From an uncultured beta proteobacterium (lineage in GTDB: Bacteria; Pseudomonadota; Gammaproteobacteria; Burkholderiales; SG8-39): a DNA stretch of 45,458 bases. Both the position numbers and the translations under genes were made by a program. The stretch spans positions 1 through 45,458 of the forward strand of contig CAIYPG010000071.1 of the NCBI GenBank assembly GCA_903928055.1, written 5' to 3'. The notes beneath the pieces were generated by a model, which was given only the letters and a program-made list of their open reading frames with translations, ran no database searches and was not told the DNA's origin. Shown here piece by piece: positions 1 through 8,543 of this stretch (positions are counted from its first letter, which is position 1; each line of letters begins with the position of its first letter).

Positions 1-130
1 CTCAGTGTTCCCACGTTGATCACTCCTGCACACCCCGTCGAAAAACCCAACAGGATAGGTGCATTGCGTGGCCCAGTTTTCAGCGTGAATTACCGCCTAA
101 ATGGCTCAGCTTTCAACGTGAATCAACAGC
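1..130. mobile_element. End of an IS21-like insertion sequence (partial, runs off the window)
   Basis: Two 22-bp direct repeats, tggcccagttttcagcgtga(at) at 69-90 and tggctcagctttcaacgtga(at) at 102-123, match at 19 of 22 positions and lie 33 bp apart. A third, more degenerate copy starts at or just before base 1 (ctcagtgttcccacgttgat). Multiple imperfect copies of a TGG-starting repeat are typical of IS21-family ends. The outer edge appears to be near 128 (..tcaaca), because from 131 on the sequence reads as MmgE/PrpD protein. No transposase gene is inside the window. The family assignment is inferred from the repeat layout only. Confidence 0.6.
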
Positions 131-697
131 TGGCCGTGCTGTTACGGTAATTACCGCCCGATTGGCGCCATCCTCAAATTGATCGAAGCGCACGGCATTT
201 CGGCAGATGAAGTGACGGGCATCGAAGTGGGATTTCTTCCCGGATCGGAAGCGGCCCTGGTGAGCAAGAACCCCACGACTGGCCTGGACGGCAAGTTCAG
301 CGTCGAATATGTCGCGGCAGCATTGCTTGTCGACGGAAATCTTTCCCTGGACACGTTTTCAGACGCGATGGTCATGCGTCCGGAAATTCGTGCCCTCATG
401 TCAAAAGTGAAGCGCTATCGCATCGAGGCAGAAGGCACTTTCTCTGGAACGATTGGATATACCGACGTGGCGATCAACACCAGGCGGGGGAGCTTCAGCA
501 TCCGGCAGGAGCATGCCCCGGGCTCGCCCCAGGAGCCAATGACTCCAGCCGATATCCGCGAAAAATTCATGGATTGCAGCCGTGGTTTTCTCGGTGAGGC
601 GGGTGCGCGTTCATTGCTTGGGCAGCTTGAAAAGCTTATGACGGCGGGAAATGTTGCAGACCTGTTGAGGGACGCCTTTCCCAAGGCCAATGGATGA
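131..697 (+). pseudogene. MmgE/PrpD family protein, 3' fragment truncated by an IS
   Basis: The reading frame opens at 122, just after a stop, and reads WPCCYGNYRPIGAILKLIEA from about 131, then runs to the stop at 695-697. The PCC...RP segment followed by a helix, and the later KFSVEYVAAALLVDG segment, are characteristic of the C-terminal half of MmgE/PrpD proteins (2-methylcitrate dehydratase and relatives, usually about 450 residues). Only about 190 residues remain. The N-terminal half is missing and replaced by the IS-like repeats, so the gene is very probably dead. A TTG at 179 could in principle start a 172-residue product, but no good ribosome binding site precedes it. Confidence 0.75.
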
Positions 698-941
698 ACA
701 AGAATTCAGCCTCGATCATGCGAGCCTTGCCACAGTAGTCTGCATCCACAGGCGGCACGGGCGGCTGAGATGGCGCGGTAGCGGTGTTTGATTTGCCCGG
801 CACCCTCCCGGTTGCATATGCGCCCTGATTGCAAGCCTGCGTCGCTTCACATAGTCTTCCATCGCGGCACATAAAAGCCACCCCGGACGCCAGAGTCGCG
901 GAGGGGTTCCGCATCCGATCACAACAAGGCGAAACAGACAT
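698..941. other. Intergenic region between the mmgE/prpD remnant and the carboxylase
   Basis: No gene is supported in these 244 bp. A minus-strand reading (872 down to 636) is open and proline-rich but matches no family I recognise and overlaps the mmgE remnant. The carboxylase ATG at 942 is preceded by a modest purine stretch (caaggcgaaa, about 926-935). No clear sigma70 promoter stands out. Confidence 0.5.
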
Positions 942-3900
942 ATGGCTACCAAGGGGGCTGTCGGGGGTTTCAAGCGGCTGTTCGTTGCGAATCGCGGCGA
1001 AATTGCCATCCGCATTCTGCGTACCGCGGCGGAGATGCAGATTCCAACCGTGGCGGTCTATTCGGAGGACGACGCGACCTCCCTCCATGTGCGCCTGGCT
1101 GATGAGGCCGTGGCACTGGAGGGCAAGGGCGCGCGGCCCTATCTCGACATCGAGAAGGTCATTGCCGCGATCAAGGCCGCCGGCTGCGATGCGGTGCATC
1201 CCGGTTACGGGTTTCTCAGCGAGAACGCGGCGTTTGCGCGCCGCTGCCACGAGGAGGGCATTGTCTTCATCGGCCCCGAGGCGGACACGCTGGAGGAATT
1301 CGGCGACAAGGCGCGTGCGGTGGCCCTGGCCAAAAGCTGCGGCGTGCCGGTGTCGCGCAGCACGCAGGCGCTGGACAGCCCTGACGAGGCGGCGGCGTTC
1401 CTCGCTTCGCTCGGCAACGATGGCAAAAGCGGCGCCATGGTCATCAAGGCGATCGCCGGTGGCGGCGGTCGCGGCATCCGCGTGGTGCGCAAGGCCGAAG
1501 ACGTTGCGAAGTTGTACCAGCGCTGCCAGTCCGAGGCGAAGGCGGCTTTCGGCAACGGCGCTGTATATGCCGAGGAGTTCGTGGCCAACGCGCGCCACGT
1601 TGAAGTGCAGATCGTCGGCGATGGGACGGGCGCGGCCAGCCACGTGTGGGAGCGCGAATGCAGCATCCAGCGCAACCACCAGAAGATCATCGAGTTTGCG
1701 CCGAGCGTGGCGCTGAGCGATGCGCTGCGGAAGCGCCTGCTGGATGCCGCAGTGAGCATGGCCGCTGCCGTGAAGTATCGCGGCCTTGGCACCTTTGAAT
1801 TCCTGGTCGCCGAAGGCGCGGGCGGCAAGGCGGGCTTCGTGTTCATCGAGGCCAATCCCCGCCTGCAGGTGGAACACACCGTCACCGAGGAAATCACCGG
1901 CCTCGACCTGGTGCGCATCCAGATACAGGTCATTGCCGGTGCCACGCTGGCCGAACTGGGCCTCACGCAGGCAGACATTCCGAAGCCGCGCGGCTTTGCG
2001 ATGCAGTTGCGCATCAACATGGAGCGCATGGGCGCCGACGGCCTGGTGCGGCCCTCGAGCGGCACGATCACGGCCTACGAGCCGCCGACCGGCCCCGGCA
2101 TGCGCGTGGATTCGTTTGCCTACGCGGGCTATACCACCAGCCCGAGCTTCGATTCGCTGCTCGCCAAGCTGATCGTGCATTCGCCATCGCTGGGTTTTCG
2201 CGAAGTCTCGCAGAAGGCCTATCGGGCGCTGAGCGAATTCCGGCTGGAAGGCGTGGCGACGAACATCGGCTTCCTGCAGAACCTGCTCGAACATCCGGAG
2301 TTCCTCGCGAACCGCATCTACACCGGCTTCATCGACGAACACATCAAGACGCTGGCGGCGCCCGGGTCCGAGGATCACCACAAGCGTTATTTCGCGGGGC
2401 TGCCCGCTGCGGTTCCTGTTACGGCCCCCGCTGTGGCTCCTGCTGCGACAGCGGCACCAACCACGGAAGGCCGAGCCGGCGGCAAGGTGGACCGTTCTGA
2501 TCCGCTGGCGGTTTTTGGTTATGCGAAGTCAGGCGAGTCGGCAGTAGCCAAGGCTGTGCCAGCGGACAAGCCCGTGCTTCAGTCGGCTGTGGCCGGGCCC
2601 GAAGGCACGACCGCAGTGCCCGCACCCATCCAGGGAACCATCATCGCGATCGAGGTGGCCGAGGGCGCCGCAGTGGCCAAGGGGCAGCAGCTCATGGTCA
2701 TGGAAGCCATGAAGATGGAGCACACCATCCAGGCCGGCGTGAGCGGCATCGTGCGCAGGATCACGGTGGCGCTGACCGACACCGTGGTGGAAGGCCATCC
2801 GCTGGTGTTCATCGAGGCGGGCGAGGTGGCGGCAAGCGCCGCCGGGAGTGGCAAGGAAGTCGATCTCTCGCACATCCGCCCCGACCTTGCGGAACTTCTG
2901 GCGCGGCGCGAGCTGCTGCAGGATGCGGCGCGTCCGGAATCGGTGGCGCGCCGTCGCAAGACCGGTCAGCGCACGGTGCGCGAGAACGTCGATGACCTGT
3001 TCGATGCGGACACCTTCGTTGAATACTATGGCCTCGCGATCGCCCATCAGCATCACCGGCGCACGATGGAGGATCTGATCAGGAACACGCCCACCGACGG
3101 GCTGGTGACGGGCATCGGCACGGTCAACGGCCACCTGTTCGATGGGCCTGCGGCGAAATGCGCCGTCATGGCCTATGACTTCACGGTGTTCGCCGGCACG
3201 CAGGGCGACGTCAACCACAAGAAGATGGACCGCATGCTGGCGCAGACCCGCAAGGCGCGCATTCCCGTGGTGCTGTTCGCCGAGGGCGGCGGCGGGCGGC
3301 CGGGCGACATCAAGCCGCCGGGCGGCAATACCTCCTTCACGCTGTTTCCGCAGATGAGCGGGCAGGCGCCGCTGGTGGGCATCACCTCGGGCTACTGCTT
3401 TGCCGGCAATGCCGCGGTGCTGGGCTGCTGCGACGTCATCATCGCCACGAAGGATTCGCACATCGGCATGGGTGGGCCCGCCATGATCGAGGGCGGCGGC
3501 CTCGGCGTATTCCGACCTGATGAGATCGGCCCGGTGGAACTGCAGATCAAGAGCGGCGTGGTGGATGTGCTGGCCGATGACGAGGCCGACGCGGTGCGGA
3601 TCGCCAAGCAGTACCTGTCCTACTTCCAGGGTCCGGTGAAGGACTGGGCCTGCGCCGACCAGCGCCTGCTGCGCGGTGCGGTCCCGGAGGACCGGCGCCG
3701 GGTGTATGACATTTATTCGGTGATCGAGACGCTGGCCGACACGGGCTCCGTGCTCGAATTGCGCCGAGGCTTCGGCATCGGCATTGTCACGGCGCTGGTG
3801 CGCATCGAAGGCAAACCCTTCGGCCTGCTCGCGAACAACCCCAAGCACCTGGGCGGCGCCATCGACAGCGACGCTTCGGACCAGGGCGCGCGCTTCATGC

Positions 3901-4412
3901 AGTTGTGCGACACCTTCGGCCTGCCGATCATTTCGCTGTGCGACACGCCCGGCATCATGGTGGGGCCGGAGGCGGAGAAGACCGGCCTCGTGCGCCATTC
4001 GTCACGCATGCTGCTGACGGGGGCAAATCTCAAGGTGCCGGTGTTCGCCATCGTGCTGCGCAAGGGTTACGGCATCGGCCGCATTGCCATGATGGGCGGC
4101 AGCATCCGGCTGCCCTTCCTGACGGTATCGTGGCCGACCGGCGAATACGGCGGCATGAACCTTGAAGGGGCGGTGAAGCTTGCGTACCGCAAGGAGCTCA
4201 TGGCGATCGAGGATCCGGCCAGGCGCCTGGCGCGCTACGAGGAAATGGTGGCCGAGATGTACACCAAGGGCAAGGCGCTGGCCGCCGCGACCGAACTCAA
4301 CATCGATGATGTCATCGACCCGATGGAGTCGCGGCGCTGGATCATGATGGGCTGGATGGCAACGCACGGCGAGTACGGGCGGGCGGGAAGGCCGTATGTG
4401 GATGCCTGGTAG
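942..4412 (+). CDS. Single-chain biotin-dependent acyl-CoA carboxylase (BC-BCCP-CT fusion)
   Basis: A 1156-residue protein holding all three activities of a biotin-dependent carboxylase. Residues about 11-460 are the biotin carboxylase ATP-grasp module (FVANRGEIAIRIL, glycine-rich loop GGGGRG from residue 173, FIEANPRLQVEHT around 301-314). An Ala/Pro-rich linker follows (about 475-560). The biotinyl domain has EAMKMEH with biotin acceptor Lys591. Residues about 650-1156 form the acyl-CoA carboxyltransferase domain, N and C halves fused (VFAGTQGDVNHKKMDR, GGPAMIEGGGLGVF). It carboxylates an acyl-CoA at the expense of ATP and bicarbonate. The layout resembles the long-chain acyl-CoA carboxylase (LCC) type. 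Substrate (acetyl-, propionyl- or longer acyl-CoA) cannot be told from sequence. It stands alone, with no separate acc subunits nearby. Confidence 0.9.
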   Translation: MATKGAVGGFKRLFVANRGEIAIRILRTAAEMQIPTVAVYSEDDATSLHVRLADEAVALEGKGARPYLDIEKVIAAIKAAGCDAVHPGYGFLSENAAFARRCHEEGIVFIGPEADTLEEFGDKARAVALAKSCGVPVSRSTQALDSPDEAAAFLASLGNDGKSGAMVIKAIAGGGGRGIRVVRKAEDVAKLYQRCQSEAKAAFGNGAVYAEEFVANARHVEVQIVGDGTGAASHVWERECSIQRNHQKIIEFAPSVALSDALRKRLLDAAVSMAAAVKYRGLGTFEFLVAEGAGGKAGFVFIEANPRLQVEHTVTEEITGLDLVRIQIQVIAGATLAELGLTQADIPKPRGFAMQLRINMERMGADGLVRPSSGTITAYEPPTGPGMRVDSFAYAGYTTSPSFDSLLAKLIVHSPSLGFREVSQKAYRALSEFRLEGVATNIGFLQNLLEHPEFLANRIYTGFIDEHIKTLAAPGSEDHHKRYFAGLPAAVPVTAPAVAPAATAAPTTEGRAGGKVDRSDPLAVFGYAKSGESAVAKAVPADKPVLQSAVAGPEGTTAVPAPIQGTIIAIEVAEGAAVAKGQQLMVMEAMKMEHTIQAGVSGIVRRITVALTDTVVEGHPLVFIEAGEVAASAAGSGKEVDLSHIRPDLAELLARRELLQDAARPESVARRRKTGQRTVRENVDDLFDADTFVEYYGLAIAHQHHRRTMEDLIRNTPTDGLVTGIGTVNGHLFDGPAAKCAVMAYDFTVFAGTQGDVNHKKMDRMLAQTRKARIPVVLFAEGGGGRPGDIKPPGGNTSFTLFPQMSGQAPLVGITSGYCFAGNAAVLGCCDVIIATKDSHIGMGGPAMIEGGGLGVFRPDEIGPVELQIKSGVVDVLADDEADAVRIAKQYLSYFQGPVKDWACADQRLLRGAVPEDRRRVYDIYSVIETLADTGSVLELRRGFGIGIVTALVRIEGKPFGLLANNPKHLGGAIDSDASDQGARFMQLCDTFGLPIISLCDTPGIMVGPEAEKTGLVRHSSRMLLTGANLKVPVFAIVLRKGYGIGRIAMMGGSIRLPFLTVSWPTGEYGGMNLEGAVKLAYRKELMAIEDPARRLARYEEMVAEMYTKGKALAAATELNIDDVIDPMESRRWIMMGWMATHGEYGRAGRPYVDAW

Positions 4413-4461
4413 TCGCAGGTTGACGCCTGGTAGTTGCGGGTGGATGCTTGGTAGTCGCAGG
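4399..4461 (+). repeat. Three tandem 21-bp repeats spanning the carboxylase stop codon
   Basis: Units are 4399-4419 (tggatgcctggtagtcgcag+g), 4420-4440 and 4441-4461. They differ at a few positions only. Each unit keeps the TAG stop of the carboxylase, so the gene ends in the first unit and the other two copies form its 3' untranslated region. Confidence 0.9.
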
Positions 4462-4510
4462 AACGGGAATTATTTAAGATAACAATTATTTCTATAATTC
4501 CCATGGATTA

Positions 4511-4540
4511 TTGAGAATTTTATAAAAATGATTATATTTT
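4511..4540 (+). promoter_or_regulatory. Putative sigma70 promoter for the DUF1993 gene
   Basis: The 308-bp gap 4413-4720 contains a strongly AT-rich block (about 4465-4550) in an otherwise GC-rich region. Within it TTGAGA (4511-4516) and TATTTT (4535-4540) are 18 bp apart, a plausible -35/-10 pair reading toward 4721. The rest of the gap holds the tandem 21-mers and a dispersed palindromic repeat. Confidence 0.4.
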
Positions 4541-4600
4541 ATGAACATTGGCGGGTGTCTGATCGTCATCGATTAAAATGGCCAGGGGGCGTGAAGTCCG

Positions 4601-4668
4601 TCCTTCGACAGGCTCAGGACGAACGGCAGTGGATTCCGTTCGTGGTGGGCGTGTCGAACCATGAACGG
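4601..4668. repeat. Dispersed intergenic palindromic repeat, copy 1
   Basis: The left arm is tccttcgacaggctcaggac followed by gaacgg (4601-4626). The right arm (4636-4668) starts ccgttcgtggtgggcgtgtc and ends in gaacgg. A related copy lies at 30986-31055. These CCTTCGACAGGCTCAGG-type repeats are widespread in intergenic DNA of many proteobacteria; their function is not established. Confidence 0.7.
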
Positions 4669-4720
4669 AATCAACGCACCTGATTGACCTGCAGCATCCA
4701 TAAAACAAAAGGAGGGAAAC

Positions 4721-5227
4721 ATGGCCGTCACGATGTATGCGATTTCTGTACCCGTCTTCGTCCGCCAATTGAAGGGCCTCAGCATCGTCCTGCGCATGGC
4801 GCTGGCGCTGTATGCCGAGAAGAAGCACGACGAGACCACGCTGCTCAGCTACCGCTTCTATCCGGACATGTTCAGCTTCACCCGGCAGATACAGGCTGCA
4901 ACGAACCATGCGGTGACCTGCACTGCGCTGCTGGCCGGCGTGGACGCGCCGAAGTTCGAGGACAACGAAAAGAGCCTGGCCGACCTGCTGGCGCGCATCG
5001 ACAAAGCGCAGGACTTCCTCGCGGGGATCAAGCCCGCGCAGATCGACGGCACCGAGGAAAAATCCGTGATCGTGAAAATGCGCGATCGCGAAATGCCGTT
5101 CAAGGGCATCGACCTGCTGCAGAACCGCTCCATGCCGAATTTCTATTTCCACTGCACCACGGCCTACGACATCCTGCGGCATAACGGCCTGGAAATCGGC
5201 AAGCGTCATTTCCTGGGGAATGAATGA
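4721..5227 (+). CDS. DUF1993 domain-containing protein
   Basis: A 168-residue soluble protein of about the usual DUF1993 length. It starts at an ATG 10 nt after a strong AAAGGAGGG ribosome binding site. It shows the family pattern: helical N-terminus (MAVTMYAISVPVFVRQLKGL), the RFYPDMFSFTRQIQAATNHA segment, and the C-terminal PNFYFHCTTAYDILRHNG segment with conserved histidines. The fold is expected to be a DinB-like four-helix bundle. No enzymatic role is established for the family. It is probably monocistronic: an AT-rich promoter region lies upstream and a hairpin follows its stop. Confidence 0.8.
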   Translation: MAVTMYAISVPVFVRQLKGLSIVLRMALALYAEKKHDETTLLSYRFYPDMFSFTRQIQAATNHAVTCTALLAGVDAPKFEDNEKSLADLLARIDKAQDFLAGIKPAQIDGTEEKSVIVKMRDREMPFKGIDLLQNRSMPNFYFHCTTAYDILRHNGLEIGKRHFLGNE

Positions 5228-5231
5228 GTTG

Positions 5232-5259
5232 AAGGCCGGCCGCATCTGCGGCTGGCCTT
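5232..5259 (+). terminator. Hairpin after the DUF1993 gene
   Basis: AAGGCCGGCCGC (5232-5243) pairs with GCGGCTGGCCTT (5248-5259) with one G-T pair and a 4-nt loop. It lies directly after the stop at 5227. Only three T residues follow, so termination may be partial. Confidence 0.6.
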
Positions 5260-5293
5260 TGCTCGCATCGCTGGTTCTTCGCAGGTTCGGCCG

Positions 5294-6586
5294 ATGAGTG
5301 ATTTGAGTGCGGCGGAGGAGGCCGCGCGGGACGGCGCTGCGCTCGCGCCATTTCGTGTGCGCAGCTATCGCTTCCAGTGGCCCGCCGACCTGACCACCTC
5401 CTGGGCCTTCGAGATGGAGACCCTGATCCTCGGCTGGTACGTGCTGGTGGAAACCGGCTCGGTGCTGATGCTGACGGCGTTCGCCTCGCTCCAGTACCTC
5501 GGCACGCTGGTGGCGCCGCTGTTCGGCCTGGCAGGCGATCGCCTCGGGCATCGCAATGTGCTTTGCATGATGCGGGCGCTCTATGCCACGCTCGCTGCAG
5601 TCATGATGGCGCTGGCTTTCAGCGGCACCATCAGGCCGCTCTATGTGTTCTGCATTGCCTGCCTGACCGGCATCGTGCGTCCCTCCGACCTGGTGATGCG
5701 CGCCTCGCTGGTCGGTTCGACCATGCCGCCGCGGCAGTGGATGCGGGCGATGAGCATTTCGCGCACCACCATGGATTCGGCGCGCATCGCCGGAGCCCTC
5801 GCCGGGGCGAGTCTCGCTGCCGCCATGGGCATGGGGATCGCCTACGCGGTGGTGACCTGCCTGTATGTCGGAAGCTTCCTGCTGACGCTGGGGGTGGATG
5901 CCGCAAGGCCGGCCGCGCCGGTGCCGGAGGGAGAAAGGGCGGCCGGCGTGTCGCACTGGCGCGACCTGCAGGATGGCTTCGCCCATGTCTGGAACACGCC
6001 GCAACTGCTGGGCGTGATGTGGCTGGCGTTCCTTGTGAACCTCACCGGGTTTCCGCTGGTCAACGGCCTGATGCCCTATGTGGCGAAGGAAATCCACCAG
6101 TCCGGACAATCCGGGTTGGCCTTGCTGGTGGCCAGTTCCGCGACGGGGGCGTTGCTCGGTTCGATCGTGCTGACACGCATGGGCCGGCTGTTTCCGCCGG
6201 CCCGCATGATGCTGGTCTGTGCGGTGGCGTGGTTCGTGTTCCTGATGGTGTTCGCGCAGATGACCACGCCCTGGGCCGGGATGATGGTGCTGCTGTTCTC
6301 GGGCTTCGTGCAGAGCCTGACCATGGTGGTGATGTCGGTCGTGCTGCTGCGCTGCTCGGATGAACGCTTCCGCGGACGGATCACGGGCATTCGCATGTTT
6401 GCCATCTACGGGCTGCCGCTGGGGCTGCTGGCCGCGGGCCAGCTCATCACCTACATCGGCTATCCGGCGACGGCGACGCTGTATTGCATGATCGGCATCG
6501 TGTTCACCATCGTGATTGCGTTGCGCTGGGGCAGTGAGTTGTGGAGCGCCCGGGCGCCGGCCAACGTGATTGGCGGGGCAGCGTGA
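5294..6586 (+). CDS. MFS transporter (probable exporter)
   Basis: A 430-residue integral inner-membrane protein with about 12 hydrophobic segments. It carries the MFS inter-helix signature FGLAGDRLGHRNV between TM2 and TM3, and a second-half counterpart around VLTRMGRLFPPARMM. Overall resemblance is to the MFS_3/EntS-like group of drug or siderophore exporters, including an N-terminal RSYRFQWPADL segment before TM1. The ribosome binding site is weak (GCAGGTTCG). It converges on the DNA glycosylase gene, with 58 bp between the stops. No substrate can be inferred from the context. Confidence 0.75.
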   Translation: MSDLSAAEEAARDGAALAPFRVRSYRFQWPADLTTSWAFEMETLILGWYVLVETGSVLMLTAFASLQYLGTLVAPLFGLAGDRLGHRNVLCMMRALYATLAAVMMALAFSGTIRPLYVFCIACLTGIVRPSDLVMRASLVGSTMPPRQWMRAMSISRTTMDSARIAGALAGASLAAAMGMGIAYAVVTCLYVGSFLLTLGVDAARPAAPVPEGERAAGVSHWRDLQDGFAHVWNTPQLLGVMWLAFLVNLTGFPLVNGLMPYVAKEIHQSGQSGLALLVASSATGALLGSIVLTRMGRLFPPARMMLVCAVAWFVFLMVFAQMTTPWAGMMVLLFSGFVQSLTMVVMSVVLLRCSDERFRGRITGIRMFAIYGLPLGLLAAGQLITYIGYPATATLYCMIGIVFTIVIALRWGSELWSARAPANVIGGAA

Positions 6587-6644
6587 CGGAAATACATTCG
6601 CAGACGGTTTGCCGCCGCAATGGTTTTCTGCCGGATCGGTGTTG

Positions 6645-7385
6645 TCAGTCCGGCGAGAGCCGCCTCGGCCCGCTGACAAACGGGCTGCCGCGCAGGTAGT
6701 AGCGCAGCGGCCGGTGCGCTGCGCGATTGATGCCGATGCGCACGCTGGTGCCGATCCGAATGGATGCATCGCCTGCCTGGGGTGCAGCAAGCCAGATCAC
6801 CTTGCTGCTGCACAGATCGATGCCGTCGATGTCCCGATCGATCGCCATGGCCTGCGCCAGCCGTCCCGGTCCGCGCGTGAGGTCGAGGTGTCGAGTGGTG
6901 CTTCGATTCGCGGCCATCTGATCAAGGCCGGCAACCGGTTCCAGGGCGCGGATCAGCACGCCGGCGCCGGTGTCCTCCGGTTCGCTGGACACGTTCAGCA
7001 TGTGGCATGCGCCATAGATGAAATACACATAGGCATGGCCGTGGCTGAGGAACATCGAGCCATTGCGCGCGGTGCGGCCGCGGAAGGTGTGGCTGGCAGC
7101 ATCGTTCGTCGGCAGGTAGGCCTCGGTCTCGACGATGCGCCCTGCCATGCGGCCATGCGTTGTTTCGCGCACGACAAACTTGCCGATCAGGAAGCGCGCC
7201 AGTTGCCGCGTGTCAAAGGGGAGTTCGCTGCGCCTGAGCCTGCGCAGGCGCAGGCGCGGGCTCGCAGGTGTTGCAGGGCGGAGTGTGGCCGCCCCGCCCG
7301 GGGTCGTCGTTACTGCCGCAGCTACTGTTTCTGGCCGAGCTTCTCGACCGTCTTTTTTTCTTCGAGGAATTGCGCACGTGCCCAT
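6645..7385 (-). CDS. DNA-3-methyladenine glycosylase (AAG/MPG family)
   Basis: A base-excision repair enzyme that removes alkylated purines. The conserved core runs from ELPFDTRQLARFLIGKFVVR, through VETEAYLPTNDAASHTFRGR (catalytic Glu and base-flipping Tyr/His region) and AYVYFIYGACHMLNV, to LTRGPGRLAQAM and a C-terminal RIGINRAAHRPLRYYLRGSP. The usual length is about 200; here 246 residues because the only ATG/GTG/TTG upstream of the core is the ATG at 7385. That start overlaps the 3' end of the upstream Bug gene by 64 nt and adds a basic, low-complexity N-terminus. The true start may instead be a rarer codon nearer the core. Confidence 0.9.
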   Translation of the reverse strand: MGTCAIPRRKKDGREARPETVAAAVTTTPGGAATLRPATPASPRLRLRRLRRSELPFDTRQLARFLIGKFVVRETTHGRMAGRIVETEAYLPTNDAASHTFRGRTARNGSMFLSHGHAYVYFIYGACHMLNVSSEPEDTGAGVLIRALEPVAGLDQMAANRSTTRHLDLTRGPGRLAQAMAIDRDIDGIDLCSSKVIWLAAPQAGDASIRIGTSVRIGINRAAHRPLRYYLRGSPFVSGPRRLSPD

Positions 7386-8269
7386 TTCAGGTATTCATCA
7401 CCGCCCATGTAATAGACCTCCATGTTGACGGCATCCAGCGCCTTGATCAATGCCGGGTCCTCCTGGGCCTTGCGAAAGCCGTCATGCAGGAACTTCACGA
7501 TTTTCGGGTCCATGCCGGCCGGGCCGCCGATGCCCCAGGGGGAGTTGGAGACGATGCCCATGCGCTCCTTGAGGGTGGGAACATCCGGGGACTTCGGTGA
7601 GCGCACCGGGCCCCAGGTCACAAGCGGGCGCACGTCGCCGCTTTTCACCATGGCCCAGGGCGGCGAACCCACATGCACATCAACCTGGCCGGCACGCAGG
7701 GCGCGCAGGCTGTCGGCGCTGCCGGGGTAGGGCACGTTCACCCAGTCGATCCCGGTGCGCTGCGCGATATCCACCATGGTGAGGTGCGGGCTGGTGCCGA
7801 GGCCGGGATGGCCATAGGTGACCTTGCCGGGATTGGCCTTGGCATAGGCCAGCAACTCTTCCCAGGTTTTCCACGGCGAGCTGCTGAGCACATTGGTGGC
7901 GAACTCGTAACCGGCCACGTTCAGTATCCAGGTGATGTCCTTGATGGGATCGAAGGTGGTGTTCGTCATGTAGGGCAGGCGGAACACGCCGAGCGGCAGT
8001 TGCGTGAGCGTGTAGCCATCGGGCTTTGCCGTGGCGACCGCAGTGGCGCCCAGTGCGCCGCCGGCACCCGGCTTGTTTTCCACCAGCACGCGTGCATTCA
8101 GCGGCTTGGATACCGATTCGGCCAGTGCGCGCATCGCCAGGTCGGTGGGGCCGCCGGCGGTCCATGGCGAATACATCGTGATGGGCCGTGACGGGAAATT
8201 CTGGGCGTGCAGGCCCGGTGTGCTGCAGGCAAGGAATGCCAGCAAGCCACCGCATAACAATCGCTTCAT
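7322..8269 (-). CDS. Bug/TctC family tripartite tricarboxylate-type binding protein (Bug 1)
   Basis: Periplasmic solute receptor of 315 residues, the usual size. Residues 1-22 form a signal peptide (cleavage after GLHA, mature QNFPSRPITMYSPW). Family features are the GGPTDLAMRALAE loop that binds the ligand carboxylate, ENKPGAGGALGA, KPDGYTLTQLPLG, WVNVPYPGSADSLRAL and SPDVPTLKE. Start at the ATG at 8269, preceded by GGAGGATAG. In the family such receptors deliver organic acids to a TctAB-type permease, none of which is encoded here. It is a close paralogue of the next gene upstream (shared WGPVRSPKSPDVPTLKE and IVSNSPWG segments). Ligand unknown. Confidence 0.9.
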   Translation of the reverse strand: MKRLLCGGLLAFLACSTPGLHAQNFPSRPITMYSPWTAGGPTDLAMRALAESVSKPLNARVLVENKPGAGGALGATAVATAKPDGYTLTQLPLGVFRLPYMTNTTFDPIKDITWILNVAGYEFATNVLSSSPWKTWEELLAYAKANPGKVTYGHPGLGTSPHLTMVDIAQRTGIDWVNVPYPGSADSLRALRAGQVDVHVGSPPWAMVKSGDVRPLVTWGPVRSPKSPDVPTLKERMGIVSNSPWGIGGPAGMDPKIVKFLHDGFRKAQEDPALIKALDAVNMEVYYMGGDEYLKWARAQFLEEKKTVEKLGQKQ

Positions 8270-8329
8270 GGGTCTATCCTCCGGTTTGTTTGCCAAACGC
8301 GTCATATGTCGTTTTTTGGATGCCGCGCG

Positions 8330-8371
8330 CCGTTTCCTGCATGACGCACACCGTTTCCTGAATGACGCGCA
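8330..8371. repeat. Two tandem 21-bp units upstream of Bug 1
   Basis: ccgtttcctgcatgacgcac+a (8330-8350) is followed directly by ccgtttcctgaatgacgcgc+a (8351-8371), two mismatches. It lies in the 274-bp leader between Bug 2 and Bug 1. The function is not known; it may be a simple slippage duplication. Confidence 0.7.
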
Positions 8372-8543
8372 CGTCATGATGCCGCGCTTCCGGCACGCTG
8401 TCATCAGACGCGGAACAGCCATGAGGTGAGGGCGAATTCGAACGGATATCCGAACGCCGGGGGGCTTTATGTGCGGGGATTACAGCAGGCAACACAAGGG
8501 GAAAAATCCCCTCGTGTGTTGAGGCGATGACCGGAAATGGTGC

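Noticed and set aside
636..872. Minus-strand 78-codon ORF with five cysteines and a proline-rich stretch
   Set aside because: It overlaps the mmgE/prpD remnant, has no recognised family, and its frame stays open far into the antisense of the carboxylase gene, as is common at high GC.
2529..3998. Long minus-strand open frame (489 codons) inside the carboxylase gene
   Set aside because: Antisense shadow: His/Arg/Ala-rich composition, no family, fully within a well supported gene.
4532..6790. 752-codon minus-strand open frame opposite DUF1993 and the MFS gene
   Set aside because: Low-complexity His/Gln/Arg-rich translation crossing two supported genes and an intergenic hairpin; an artefact of high GC.
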